Source of the DNA: Marinococcus halotolerans DSM 16375
Lineage (GTDB): Bacteria > Bacillota > Bacilli > Bacillales > Marinococcaceae
DNA: 64,000 bases
Assembly (NCBI RefSeq): GCF_000420725.1
Contig: NZ_ATVM01000006.1
Location: 1-64,000, forward strand
Direction of reading: 5' to 3'
The notes beneath the pieces were generated by a model. The model was not told the DNA's origin and ran no database searches. It saw only the letters and a program-made list of their open reading frames with translations. The position numbers and the translations under genes were made by a program. Within the stretch, counting starts at the first letter, position 1. Each line of letters opens with the position of its first letter. This document shows, one piece after another, positions 1 to 7,957 of the stretch.

Positions 1-262
1 GGTTAATAATATCCCGCTGGGATATCCCCTCATTCAGGTACGCTTCCACAGCTTCTTGTTTCCATTCCGGGGGATACCGCTTCCACTGGGTGGCTTTCGT
101 CAGCGCTTCGGCTCCATGGCGTTCGTACCGATCGATCCATCCCCTTAACGTCTTTTCGTTGATGTCCCAATGACGACAAAACTCAGCCATATTCATTGTC
201 CTCTGATCAAAAGCGTGGATGATTTCTATTTTCTGCTCGGTCGTATATCCTCGATAAGGCAT
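1..262 (-). CDS. IS3-family transposase OrfA, N-terminal part (runs off window)
   Basis: The reading frame starts at an ATG at 262 and runs leftward without a stop to the window edge, giving about 87 residues. It begins MPYRGYTTEQKIEIIHAF and has a helix-turn-helix (about residues 8-50, with CRHWDINEKTLRGWIDRY), followed by a second HTH beginning near PPEWKQEAVEAYLNEGIS. Two HTH units in this order are typical of OrfA proteins of IS3/IS150 elements, which bind the element ends; the DDE catalytic part is OrfB. OrfB would lie beyond the left edge. The ribosome binding site (AGAGGGGAG on the minus strand) sits inside a hairpin. Whether the element is intact cannot be judged from here. Confidence 0.85.
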   Translation of the reverse strand, partial: MPYRGYTTEQKIEIIHAFDQRTMNMAEFCRHWDINEKTLRGWIDRYERHGAEALTKATQWKRYPPEWKQEAVEAYLNEGISQRDIIN

Positions 263-266
263 AAAA

Positions 267-325
267 ATGCTCCCCTCTAAGCAAAACAGATGATTTATTT
301 CATCTGTCTACTTAAAGGGGAGCAT
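267..325 (-). repeat. Long fold-back hairpin covering the OrfA ribosome binding site
   Basis: ATGCTCCCCT at 267-276 is perfectly complementary to AGGGGAGCAT at 316-325, and the pairing extends to 14 of 15 positions. Inside it, ACAGATGA (286-293) pairs with TCATCTGT (300-307). RNA entering the element from outside would fold so that the OrfA Shine-Dalgarno sequence is in the stem. Confidence 0.7.
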
Positions 326-363
326 ATCAGAAACTCGGAGCTCTTTTTTATGAGGAGGATGAC

Positions 364-864
364 ATGAGAGTACTGGTGATTGCTGACACCCACATGCCAA
401 AGAAGGCAAAAGAGTGGCCGGAGGCGCTTTATAAAGCATTTACAGAAGCCGATTATATTATTCATGCTGGAGACTGGCAGAGCCCGGACGTATGGAAAGA
501 CTTAAGACAATATGCCCCGCTTACCGGTGTATACGGAAATGTGGACGGGGATGATATAAAAGCTGTCGTGAATGAAAGAGAAGAAGTCGTTCTTGCAGGA
601 TGGCATATTGGTATCGTGCACGGTCATGGAGAGAAAGGGACGACTGAAAAAAGGGCCGGAGAAGCATTTGCCCCCGGCCAGAAAGATATTATCATTTTCG
701 GACATTCTCGTATTCCTTACCTGCGGTATGCAGGGAAAACGTTGATGTTTAATCCGGGATCGCCAACGGATAAGCGAAAGGCGGCGATGTTTTCCTACGG
801 GCTGATCGATCTCACCCACGACCACGTTGAAGCCCGTCATGTGTTTTTCTCCCGGAAAAGCTAA
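364..864 (+). CDS. YfcE/YsnB-family metallophosphoesterase
   Basis: This 166-residue protein is a small calcineurin-like phosphodiesterase. The metal-binding motifs appear in family order: D8-x-H10 (ADTH), G36-D37, G58-N59-x-D61, H86-G-H88 and G113-H114-S115, followed by NPGSP at 130-134 which is typical of the YfcE group. Family members hydrolyse phosphodiester bonds using two metal ions in the cytoplasm; the natural substrate is not known. A strong GAGGAGG precedes the ATG. The start is 34 bp from the likely end of an insertion sequence, so the native promoter may have been displaced. Its stop codon overlaps the stop of the convergent gene on the other strand by three bases. Confidence 0.88.
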   Translation: MRVLVIADTHMPKKAKEWPEALYKAFTEADYIIHAGDWQSPDVWKDLRQYAPLTGVYGNVDGDDIKAVVNEREEVVLAGWHIGIVHGHGEKGTTEKRAGEAFAPGQKDIIIFGHSRIPYLRYAGKTLMFNPGSPTDKRKAAMFSYGLIDLTHDHVEARHVFFSRKS

Positions 865-2189
865 ACAAAATACTGAAGATCCGAAGCGTTGGTCGGATAT
901 GCAAACATCGTCCCGGATAAGGAGCTCGCCGGGATTTCGTGTTGAATCACGAGCGTCATGTAGTTGATGAACGAGGCGGCATCACTGTTTAATGCGTGAG
1001 CACCGACGACGGTATCCTTTTCCTTATCAATAATTAATTTTACAAAAGCCGTTTTTTCATTTTTATGCTTGTACGTAAACCACGAGCTGACGTCTTCGGT
1101 CACTACAGACATTCCGCGGGAGGAGGCACCGTCGCCTGTAAGGCCTACCGCTGTTAACCCGGGCACTGTGAACGCTGCAGAAGCGATTGGTCCATAATGC
1201 ACGGGACTGCTGTTGTTTTCAAGCAGGTTAGTGGATACGTAGCCTGCCTCGAAGCCGGCTAACGGGGTTAGCGGGCTCCCGGACGTATCGGCGCAGTCGC
1301 CGGCGGCATAAATATTTTCATTGGTTGTATTTTGCAGATATTCATTTACAGTAACGCCCCTTTTTTTATCATAGGCAGCATCTGCGTTTTCCAGATCCAG
1401 CGTTTGCACGTTCGGTGTACGGCCGCTGCCGTGAACGACAATATCGCCGTAAAAGGAGTCTTTCGTTTTGGTATAAACCTGATAGCCTTTTCCCTCTGGG
1501 CGTATTTCGGCTGCTTCGGTGTGCAGGTGTACATGTACACCGATTGATTCAGAATAATCAATGAGCTTTTGGACAAGCTCAGTATCAAATCCTTTTAATG
1601 CATGCTCTCCGCGCTGTAGAATATGAACATCGGCTCCCGCCCGCTTGGCAAGGTGGGCAAACTCAAAGGAAATATAGCCGCCGCCGATAAAAACAATGCT
1701 TGATGGCAGCTGATCAAGTTCAAGAAAATCATCGCTGCTGAGCAGATGTTCAGAGCCTTCAATTGGAAGACTGGTGGGGCTTGCGCCAGTGGCTAGTACG
1801 AATTTTTCACTCTTAATGGGGCGTCCGTCCACTTCAAGAGTTTCACGGTCGATAAAACGGGCACGCCCGTGCAAAGTGTCGATGCCGCTGTCTTTTAAGC
1901 TTTGTTCGATAGATTCCGGCACCCCTTCAACGAAGGTTCGTTTGAAGTTCATTAAATCTTCCCAGCGGATGGATAAACTGCCTTCAAGACCAAGGCCCTT
2001 CAGACGCTGGGCCTGCTCGAGCACATCTGAAGCATGGATGAGCACCTTCTTCGGATCGCATCCACGCAGGGCACAGGTGCCGCCGTAAGGGCGTTCATCC
2101 ACTATTGCCGTCTTCCATCCGGCCCCGTTTAAGTTCCCGGCAGCGGTCATACCCGCTGAACCGCTTCCGATTACGATCGCATCATACAT
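861..2189 (-). CDS. NAD(P)/FAD-dependent disulfide-reductase-family oxidoreductase, atypical C-terminus
   Basis: This 442-residue protein has the fold order of the glutathione reductase/dihydrolipoamide dehydrogenase family. An N-terminal FAD site (GSGSAGMTAAGNL, 8-20) is followed by a redox disulfide C39-ALRG-C44, a second Rossmann motif (FIGGGYISFEFA), the FAD motif IYAAGDCAD and a dimerisation domain. Group I members normally end with a catalytic HPTxxE; here the matching place reads AYPTNASD, so the acid-base histidine appears to be tyrosine. It may therefore act on a small thiol or a non-disulfide acceptor, or need another partner. AAAGGAGG lies 8 bases before the ATG. The physiological substrate is unknown. 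Confidence 0.85.
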   Translation of the reverse strand: MYDAIVIGSGSAGMTAAGNLNGAGWKTAIVDERPYGGTCALRGCDPKKVLIHASDVLEQAQRLKGLGLEGSLSIRWEDLMNFKRTFVEGVPESIEQSLKDSGIDTLHGRARFIDRETLEVDGRPIKSEKFVLATGASPTSLPIEGSEHLLSSDDFLELDQLPSSIVFIGGGYISFEFAHLAKRAGADVHILQRGEHALKGFDTELVQKLIDYSESIGVHVHLHTEAAEIRPEGKGYQVYTKTKDSFYGDIVVHGSGRTPNVQTLDLENADAAYDKKRGVTVNEYLQNTTNENIYAAGDCADTSGSPLTPLAGFEAGYVSTNLLENNSSPVHYGPIASAAFTVPGLTAVGLTGDGASSRGMSVVTEDVSSWFTYKHKNEKTAFVKLIIDKEKDTVVGAHALNSDAASFINYMTLVIQHEIPASSLSGTMFAYPTNASDLQYFV

Positions 2190-2290
2190 AAATCATACCT
2201 CCTTTAATCTCTTCGTTCCTATTCCTTTTGCTCTAAGAAATGAAACGAAGTCCGAAATGGAAAACTATTACTTGAAAGAAGGAACAGCGC

Positions 2291-3469
2291 ATGCAGTATG
2301 AAACAGGGGAATTTCATTCAGAACGACTGACGACCGGCCTTTTGTTCTGGTCAGGACTGATTGTTATGTCGAGTTTGTACATGACGATACCGCTCATACC
2401 AGCTTTTTCAGAAGCATTTCATATTTTTGCCGGAGAGGCCGCCTGGGCAGGAAGTATTTTTTCAATCTTTTTCGCGGCCGGTTGTCTGCTGTACGGACCT
2501 TTATCGGAACGCGCGGGAAGAAAACGTACGATCGTAACGGGCCTGCTTGTGCTCGCTGTCGTCACCCTTGTGCTCGGGATGGTGTCGACCTTTTCTATGC
2601 TGCTTGTCGGCCGAGCTCTTCAGGGACTGGCGGCGGCATCATTTTCACCGGTAGCGCTTGCTTACATTGGCGATATGTTTGCGCCGGCTAAGAGAGGTTC
2701 GGTCATCGGGTTTATCAGTGCCGGCTTTTTAATTGCCGGGATTTTTGGCCAGACGTGGAGCAGTGCCGCCATTCAGGCAGCCAACTGGCACTGGGCCTTT
2801 TTGCTGCTTGGCATTGTCTACGTCCTCACCTTTGTTTTGATGTGGCGCCTGCTTCCGGTAGATCCTTCGAAAGGAAAAGCGGGGGGTAAACCTTCTTTTT
2901 TCTCGCAGCTGCAGACAGCGGCCAGAAATAAAAGCCTGATGCTCTGTTTTATCGTCACTCTTTCGGTGCTGATGGTTTTTGTGGGGATGTACTCTTCGCT
3001 CGGCCAGTATCTGCAAGGAGCATTCCAGCTAAGCCAGGGTGACATTTTATACGTCCGCGCTGCCGGGCTCATTGGTATCAGTGTTGCTTTTTTTACGGGG
3101 AAATGGAGCCGGCGTGTCGGCAGTCCGTTTATCCTGCGTGCTGGTCTTGGTATCGGCGCACTTTCACTTTTGCTGATGCTCGTTACGGACAGCCTATGGC
3201 TGCTGGTGGCATGGAGCGTGCTGTTTACAGCTGGAGCCGGTTTAATCGTTCCGGCGATTATTGCGCTCATCAATCAGGTGGGGGCTGAAGTGAGAGGCGT
3301 AGCAACTTCGCTTTATACATTTATTTTATTTATCGGGGCCAGCATCGGGCCGGTGCTAAGCACTGTAGTAAGTCAGGCTGTGTCTGTCGAGTGGGCCTTC
3401 GGCGTTCTCGCTATGATTTACGCTGCCAGTTTTGTAACAGCTTTAGGAATACGTGTGCAAAAGCAGTAA
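2291..3469 (+). CDS. MFS transporter (drug-efflux type)
   Basis: This 392-residue protein has about 12 hydrophobic segments. The MFS motif A is at residues 69-79 (GPLSERAGRKR), in the loop between segments 2 and 3. GRALQGLAAASFSP follows in segment 4, and a second half is separated by a short basic linker near residue 195. This matches proton-coupled efflux permeases of the YceJ/YnfM kind, which export small molecules across the cytoplasmic membrane. The substrate cannot be predicted. It is divergent from the oxidoreductase at 861-2189 with about 100 bp between them, and it ends in a strong terminator that includes its stop codon. Confidence 0.85.
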   Translation: MQYETGEFHSERLTTGLLFWSGLIVMSSLYMTIPLIPAFSEAFHIFAGEAAWAGSIFSIFFAAGCLLYGPLSERAGRKRTIVTGLLVLAVVTLVLGMVSTFSMLLVGRALQGLAAASFSPVALAYIGDMFAPAKRGSVIGFISAGFLIAGIFGQTWSSAAIQAANWHWAFLLLGIVYVLTFVLMWRLLPVDPSKGKAGGKPSFFSQLQTAARNKSLMLCFIVTLSVLMVFVGMYSSLGQYLQGAFQLSQGDILYVRAAGLIGISVAFFTGKWSRRVGSPFILRAGLGIGALSLLLMLVTDSLWLLVAWSVLFTAGAGLIVPAIIALINQVGAEVRGVATSLYTFILFIGASIGPVLSTVVSQAVSVEWAFGVLAMIYAASFVTALGIRVQKQ

Positions 3470-3501
3470 AGAAGTCGTGAATCGGCTTCTTTACTGCTTT
3501 T
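3459..3501 (+). terminator. Intrinsic terminator after the MFS gene
   Basis: A 16-bp perfect inverted repeat (arms 3459-3474 and 3486-3501) has an 11-base loop and T-rich 3' end. The stop codon of the MFS gene lies within the left arm. Confidence 0.8.
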
Positions 3502-3726
3502 ACGTTAGGTTATTTAACATATTTTTTCTTTCGGATAGGTTTTATTGGGAAAACACGCAGGAATATTATGAATAATAGAGGGCAATGACAGAAAATATAA
3601 CAAAGTAATTTCTATATAAGTACTTAATTACTCTAAATTTTCAGAAAATTATGATACGATAGAAACCTGAACAGGCGAACAATCGATAATACCTTTAGAT
3701 AATTCAGATGAACAGGAGTGGTGAAC

Positions 3727-4569
3727 ATGGTTAAAAGCAGTACGAAGCGGTATTTGAGAGCCTTGAATTTAACGGTGGAGGAACCTTCTTTTTCTTATCT
3801 GGCCAAAATTATGAACGCTCATTTGTTTACCTTTCCGTTTGAAAATGCGAGCAAACTAATATACCACGAGGAAAATGCCTGGAAAAATCATACGCCGGAC
3901 ACGCAGAGCTTCGTCGATAACTTCGAAAAATACAAATTTGGCGGAACGTGCTTCACCGTTAATCAAAAGGTGGCGGCTGTGCTTCAGGATTTAGGCTTTG
4001 ATGCTTATAACATTAATATGGGGCCGGAGCATATCGCGACTGTCGTCCGGCTGCAGGGCGAGCATATCCTCGTGGACTGTGCCGTTTCAGCACCGATTTT
4101 TTCGCCGGTGCGTCTGGAGAGGTCTGACCGGAACATTTATATGTATCACGACGAAAAGATTGTCATCAGTCCGGTGGATAAAGAAAACCACTTGTATGAA
4201 TTCAAACGCTATATAAAAGGAAAGCTGACAAAAGATCAGTGGGTGTTTGATGCGGGGCTGCCGAGAAGCCAGAAATACCTTGATGATATGGTAAGCCATT
4301 CCCACCGGGAAGACGCTATGTTTATGTCAATTCTGAGACTGCAGATGTGGCAGCCGACGCGAAACATTACGCTGAAAAATAACCGGATGCGTATCTATCA
4401 TCCGGGCGGCACCACGGAAAAAAGAGAGCTTCAGTCGATTGAAGAGATCGAAGAAGTGGTTCAGCATGAATTCGGACTCGAAAAACTGCCCGTGCGAAAA
4501 GCGGTCGAATACCTCGAGGCTAAAGGAATCGATGTATTTGCCTCCTTAAATAAAGAAGAAGCATCTTAA
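3727..4569 (+). CDS. Arylamine N-acetyltransferase
   Basis: This 280-residue protein belongs to the NAT family, which transfers acetyl from acetyl-CoA to arylamines or hydrazines. The catalytic triad is visible: C75 in FGGTCFTVN, H102 in EHIATVV and D117 in LVDCA. The family signature is usually RGGxCFE; this protein has FGGTCF instead. The ATG at 3727 is chosen because AGGAG lies 8 bases upstream. A GTG at 3718 would place that site inside the coding region. The gene stands alone with an AT-rich upstream region and its own terminator. Confidence 0.85.
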   Translation: MVKSSTKRYLRALNLTVEEPSFSYLAKIMNAHLFTFPFENASKLIYHEENAWKNHTPDTQSFVDNFEKYKFGGTCFTVNQKVAAVLQDLGFDAYNINMGPEHIATVVRLQGEHILVDCAVSAPIFSPVRLERSDRNIYMYHDEKIVISPVDKENHLYEFKRYIKGKLTKDQWVFDAGLPRSQKYLDDMVSHSHREDAMFMSILRLQMWQPTRNITLKNNRMRIYHPGGTTEKRELQSIEEIEEVVQHEFGLEKLPVRKAVEYLEAKGIDVFASLNKEEAS

Positions 4570-4573
4570 GTGA

Positions 4574-4600
4574 AACCGGCGCAGGCAGCGCCGGTTTTTT
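4574..4600 (+). terminator. Intrinsic terminator after the N-acetyltransferase gene
   Basis: ACCGGCGC (4575-4582) pairs with GCGCCGGT (4588-4595) across a 5-base loop and is followed by a run of T. Confidence 0.85.
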
Positions 4601-4677
4601 GTGTGCAGACGGTTGCGGCCGGTTATCTGTATCGCATATGATAGACAGATAACATTAACATAGGGCAGGTGTTCGGA

Positions 4678-5226
4678 TTGAATAGCGCGATTGCTGAGGT
4701 AAAGCTGGTCCCTTTTGAGCGGGAGCATTATGATGAGCTAATCGGATGGGTGCCGTCGGCCGATTTTTTAAAGCAGTGGAGCGGAGAAGCGTTTACACAC
4801 CCGCTGGATGCCGAACAACTCGATGATTACCGCATGCAGCAGGAAGGCGACCATCCCAAACGGCTGGTCTATACTGCTCTGCACCAGACAACGGAAGCCC
4901 CGGTTGGTCACATATCGCTTGGGGCCATTAATTACCGCGATCGTTCCGCACGGATAGGCAAGGTGCTCGTTGGAGATGAAACGATGCGCGGGACGGGTCT
5001 CGGGCAATGGATGGTACGGGAGGTTTGCCGGATCGCCTTTGACGAATTGCAGCTGCACCGGGTAGCGCTCGGAGTTTTTGATTTTAACGCTTCCGCCTTG
5101 CGCTGCTATGAGCGTGCCGGCTTTCAGCGCGAGGGGGTAAAACGGGATCTTCGTCTCGTAGGAAACACCTATTGGTCCCTTGTGGAGATGAGCATGCTCG
5201 AAGAGGAGTGGGAAAAGCTGCGCTAA
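4678..5226 (+). CDS. GNAT N-acetyltransferase (RimJ/RimL-like)
   Basis: This protein of about 182 residues has the GNAT layout: a beta strand APVGHISLG, the acetyl-CoA loop region GTGLGQWMVREV in the middle, and ALRCYERAGFQREG near the C-terminus. That arrangement is typical of RimJ/RimL enzymes, which acetylate N-terminal or side-chain amines of proteins or small molecules. The target is unknown. Two starts are possible: TTG at 4678 with AGGTG 6 bases upstream (preferred), or GTG at 4669. A terminator follows. Confidence 0.8.
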   Translation: MNSAIAEVKLVPFEREHYDELIGWVPSADFLKQWSGEAFTHPLDAEQLDDYRMQQEGDHPKRLVYTALHQTTEAPVGHISLGAINYRDRSARIGKVLVGDETMRGTGLGQWMVREVCRIAFDELQLHRVALGVFDFNASALRCYERAGFQREGVKRDLRLVGNTYWSLVEMSMLEEEWEKLR

Positions 5227-5280
5227 TTATCGCGGCTGTTACCGCATTTCTGGAAATTTAATCAGGAAGGGTTCATAATA

Positions 5281-5317
5281 AAAAGACAGGAGCCCTCTGC
5301 GCTCGTGTCTTTTTTTA
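5281..5317 (+). terminator. Intrinsic terminator after the GNAT gene
   Basis: Arms 5281-5293 and 5301-5313 match at 12 of 13 positions with a 7-base loop, and a T run follows. Confidence 0.8.
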
Positions 5318-5360
5318 TCAGCGGGCAGCAGAGGCTTGATTATGGGTTGGAGGGAAGCGC

Positions 5361-6017
5361 ATGAAGAAAAAACCATCTGTACTGATAATGGTCTCTGTAG
5401 AGGCAGAAAAAGAAGCCCTGGAGGCAGCAGCTGAAGCAGAGAATGCCTGGGAGGTGCAGGTAGGCGGTGTCGGGGCTGCACAGATGAGTGTCAGGACATC
5501 GCTGCTGCTTGCTGAGCATGACTATGATTTAGTTATAAATGCCGGGATTGCGGGAGCTTTTCCGGATAAAGCCTGGTTGGGTGATATTGTGGCAGCCAGT
5601 GAAATCGTCGCCGCGGATATGGGCGCAGAAACAGAGGAAGGGTTCGCTCCGCTCGAAAAACTTGGGCTTGGACCGACACGTTTTCCGGCAGAAAAAAAGT
5701 ACACGCCTGAGTTAGTCCGGCGTCTTGCGGAGCAGGGAATTTCGGCTGTTGAAGCTCCGGTGCTTTCCGTGTCGACCGTGACCGGTACACAGGCAACGGT
5801 GAACCAGCGGGCTTTTTTATATGAAGATGCCGCGGCAGAAGCAATGGAAGGCTACGGTGTGGCCGCGGCCGCCAGCCACTTCGGGGTTCCGGTAATGGAA
5901 ATACGCGCCATTTCAAATGAAGTCGGGCCGAGGGACAGGGACGCCTGGGACATCCCGGGAGCGCTGGATTCTCTGCGGTCGGCTATACTTATATTGCAGG
6001 AGGTTACGTCATCATGA
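5361..6017 (+). CDS. mqnB: Futalosine hydrolase
   Basis: This 218-residue protein belongs to the nucleoside phosphorylase/hydrolase fold and resembles MqnB, which cleaves futalosine to dehypoxanthine futalosine and hypoxanthine in the alternative menaquinone pathway. Visible features are the early GGVGAAQ loop, NAGIAGAFP near residue 60, and MEGYGVAAAASHFGVPVME followed by ISNEVGPRDRDAW. The last two are where the family carries its ribose-binding glutamate and purine-site aspartate. GGAGGG precedes the ATG. The stop overlaps the start of mqnD in ATGA, so the two are translationally coupled, which strongly supports the assignment. Confidence 0.9.
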   Translation: MKKKPSVLIMVSVEAEKEALEAAAEAENAWEVQVGGVGAAQMSVRTSLLLAEHDYDLVINAGIAGAFPDKAWLGDIVAASEIVAADMGAETEEGFAPLEKLGLGPTRFPAEKKYTPELVRRLAEQGISAVEAPVLSVSTVTGTQATVNQRAFLYEDAAAEAMEGYGVAAAASHFGVPVMEIRAISNEVGPRDRDAWDIPGALDSLRSAILILQEVTSS

Positions 6018-6847
6018 AAATAGCTTTTTCCCCGTGTCCCAACGACACATTTGTGTTCCATGCGTGGACGCATGGGCTGTTAAAAGATACAGAAGCACCG
6101 GAAGTCACATTTGCAGATATTGATATCACCAATCATTGGGCCGCAAATAAAGAAGGACCGGAAGTAATGAAAATTTCATACGCGGCCCTTCCGTGGGTAC
6201 TTGAAGATTATGCCCTTCTTCCAAGCGGCGGTGCCCTCGGGTACGGATGTGGCCCCTTAGTATTAACAAAAGGCGAAAAAACGCCTGAGCATTTAATCGG
6301 AAAAACGGTAGCAGTGCCTAGTGAACGGTCCACGGCTTATCTGCTGTTCCGCTTATGGGCATCCAAAGTGATTCCTGAAGGTGTCGGGGAAATTAAGGTA
6401 ATGCCCTTTGATGATATTATGCCGGCGGTCCGGGACGGCGAAATAGATGCCGGCCTTGTCATTCATGAAGCCAGATTTACGTATCACAATTACGGGCTGT
6501 CGCTTGTAGAGGACATGGGCAGCTGGTGGGAAAGAGACACTGGCTTTCCGATTCCGCTTGGAGCGATTATTGTCCGCCGCCATTTAGATACGCAGACACT
6601 TGCAGCTAATGCCCGGCGCTCTGTAGAATACGCCTGGGAGCATCCGGAGGCATCAAGTGATTTTGTCATGGAAAATGCCCAGGAGATGTCGCCGGAGGTG
6701 GCTCAGTCCCACATCGAGCTTTATGTTAATGAATTCACCCGCAACCTCGGTGAAGACGGGTACGCCGCTGTGGAAACCCTGCTCGGACGGGCGATGGAAG
6801 AAGAATTAATCCCTTCCTTTGATTTGAAAAAAATCAGGCTGTACTAA
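6014..6847 (+). CDS. mqnD: 1,4-dihydroxy-6-naphthoate synthase
   Basis: This 277-residue protein has the MqnD pattern: it opens KIAFSPCPNDTFVFHAW, has DIDITNHWAANKEG and SYAALP in the first lobe, then GYGCGPLVL and GEIDAGLVIHEARFTY. MqnD has a periplasmic-binding-protein fold but is a cytoplasmic enzyme converting cyclic dehypoxanthine futalosine to 1,4-dihydroxy-6-naphthoate. It overlaps mqnB by 4 bases. The other pathway genes (mqnA, mqnC) are not in this window. A terminator shared with the convergent permease gene follows. Confidence 0.92.
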   Translation: MKIAFSPCPNDTFVFHAWTHGLLKDTEAPEVTFADIDITNHWAANKEGPEVMKISYAALPWVLEDYALLPSGGALGYGCGPLVLTKGEKTPEHLIGKTVAVPSERSTAYLLFRLWASKVIPEGVGEIKVMPFDDIMPAVRDGEIDAGLVIHEARFTYHNYGLSLVEDMGSWWERDTGFPIPLGAIIVRRHLDTQTLAANARRSVEYAWEHPEASSDFVMENAQEMSPEVAQSHIELYVNEFTRNLGEDGYAAVETLLGRAMEEELIPSFDLKKIRLY

Positions 6848-6883
6848 AAAGAAGCTTCGCCTGTTTCCAGGTGAAGCTTCTTA
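6848..6883. terminator. Bidirectional terminator between mqnD and the DMT permease
   Basis: Arms 6849-6863 and 6868-6882 form a 15-bp stem with one G-T pair and a 4-base loop. There are A residues on the left and T residues on the right, serving the convergent genes. Confidence 0.8.
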
Positions 6884-7825
6884 TATATCTGCCGTTTTCA
6901 TTTTCCTCGCTGCCAAAGCGGCACGGAGGCTGTGAAGAACCATGCCGGCGAGCACGAGCGCAATGCCGGAGAACGTTAAGGCTGAAGGCGCTGCCGTGTG
7001 AAGCAGAAGCATTTCGCCGATAAGGGCAAAGAGCACTTCACCTGACTGAGTGGCTTCGACGCCGGCTAATTTAGCGGTATCGTTTTTCACCAGTTCTGTG
7101 GCATAAAAAAACAGGACAGTAGCGATGATGCCGGAGGAAACAGCAACAATAAAGGACTGGGAAATCTGAGATCTTGCGGGAAGTCCGTGTACGGAAGCTC
7201 CGTACAATGCTAAAATAATCCAAAAGGGCATGCTCGCAATTGTCATGCCAAGCACCCGCTGGAAAGTAGTGAGCCCGTTTCCGGCCACGTGCATCATTTT
7301 CCGGTTGCCAAGCGGATAGGCAAAGGCAGCCAGAAGCAGTGGCAGCACGCAAAGCCACACGTTCAGAAGCGGGACCGCCGAAGCGTGTTCAGCCTGCATA
7401 ATAAACACCCCCGCCAGAATTACTAAAGAGATCAGTACGCTCTGGATAGGGATGCGTTGCTTAGTTCCAGATTTTTTATGTAAAAAAGGCACAAGCAGCG
7501 ATCCGGCAATGATAGTAATTTGAAAAGTGGCGGCGACGAGCCAGCCGGGCCCGTATACGGTAGAAAAGGCGATGGGCGCGTAAAAGAGTCCAAATCCGAC
7601 TGTGCTCCAGAGGAGCCACTCTGAAGGACGGGCGAGAAGATGATGGAAGACGGGGCGAAGCCGTTTTTGCGCTCCGACAATGGCGATAAGCATGGGAAGC
7701 ATAAAAAAATAACGAAGCGACGCACTCCAGGCCCAATGGCCGCCAGAAAGCTCCATCGAACGATTTAAAACAAATGTGACAGAAAAAAAGAGGGCTGCTG
7801 TAAGGCCCAGCAAAATAGCTTTCAT
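6881..7825 (-). CDS. EmrE-type DMT-superfamily multidrug efflux permease
   Basis: This 314-residue protein has about ten hydrophobic segments beginning MKAILLGLTAALFFSVTFVLNRSMEL. It matches the larger two-repeat members of the drug/metabolite transporter superfamily annotated as multidrug resistance efflux transporters. Conserved-looking segments include the second-half GVEATQSGEVLFALIGEMLLL. The transported compound cannot be told. The start is preceded by AAGGTGG. It diverges from the S66 peptidase gene, with 132 bp between starts, and converges on mqnD. Confidence 0.78.
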   Translation of the reverse strand: MKAILLGLTAALFFSVTFVLNRSMELSGGHWAWSASLRYFFMLPMLIAIVGAQKRLRPVFHHLLARPSEWLLWSTVGFGLFYAPIAFSTVYGPGWLVAATFQITIIAGSLLVPFLHKKSGTKQRIPIQSVLISLVILAGVFIMQAEHASAVPLLNVWLCVLPLLLAAFAYPLGNRKMMHVAGNGLTTFQRVLGMTIASMPFWIILALYGASVHGLPARSQISQSFIVAVSSGIIATVLFFYATELVKNDTAKLAGVEATQSGEVLFALIGEMLLLHTAAPSALTFSGIALVLAGMVLHSLRAALAARKMKTADI

Positions 7826-7957
7826 TTACGAGGACCACCTTCGATGCAATATTTGGTTATTGTATCACAGCTAAAAATTTTTCCCAATATTCTGTTGAAT
7901 AAAAATGGCGGATCCCAGTGCTTCTGCAAAAAATCAGGTAAAGAAAGCAGGTGGAGT

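Larger units (their letters stand above)
1..329 (-). mobile_element. Insertion sequence, IS3/IS150-like, one end only
   Basis: The region holds the OrfA start plus about 67 bp of upstream non-coding sequence, which ends at TGATATGCTCCCC (minus strand, from 329). IS3-family elements usually begin with TG, so 329 is the likely outer boundary. The other end and any target duplication are outside the window, so the boundary is an inference. The phosphodiesterase gene starts only 34 bp beyond it. Confidence 0.65.
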
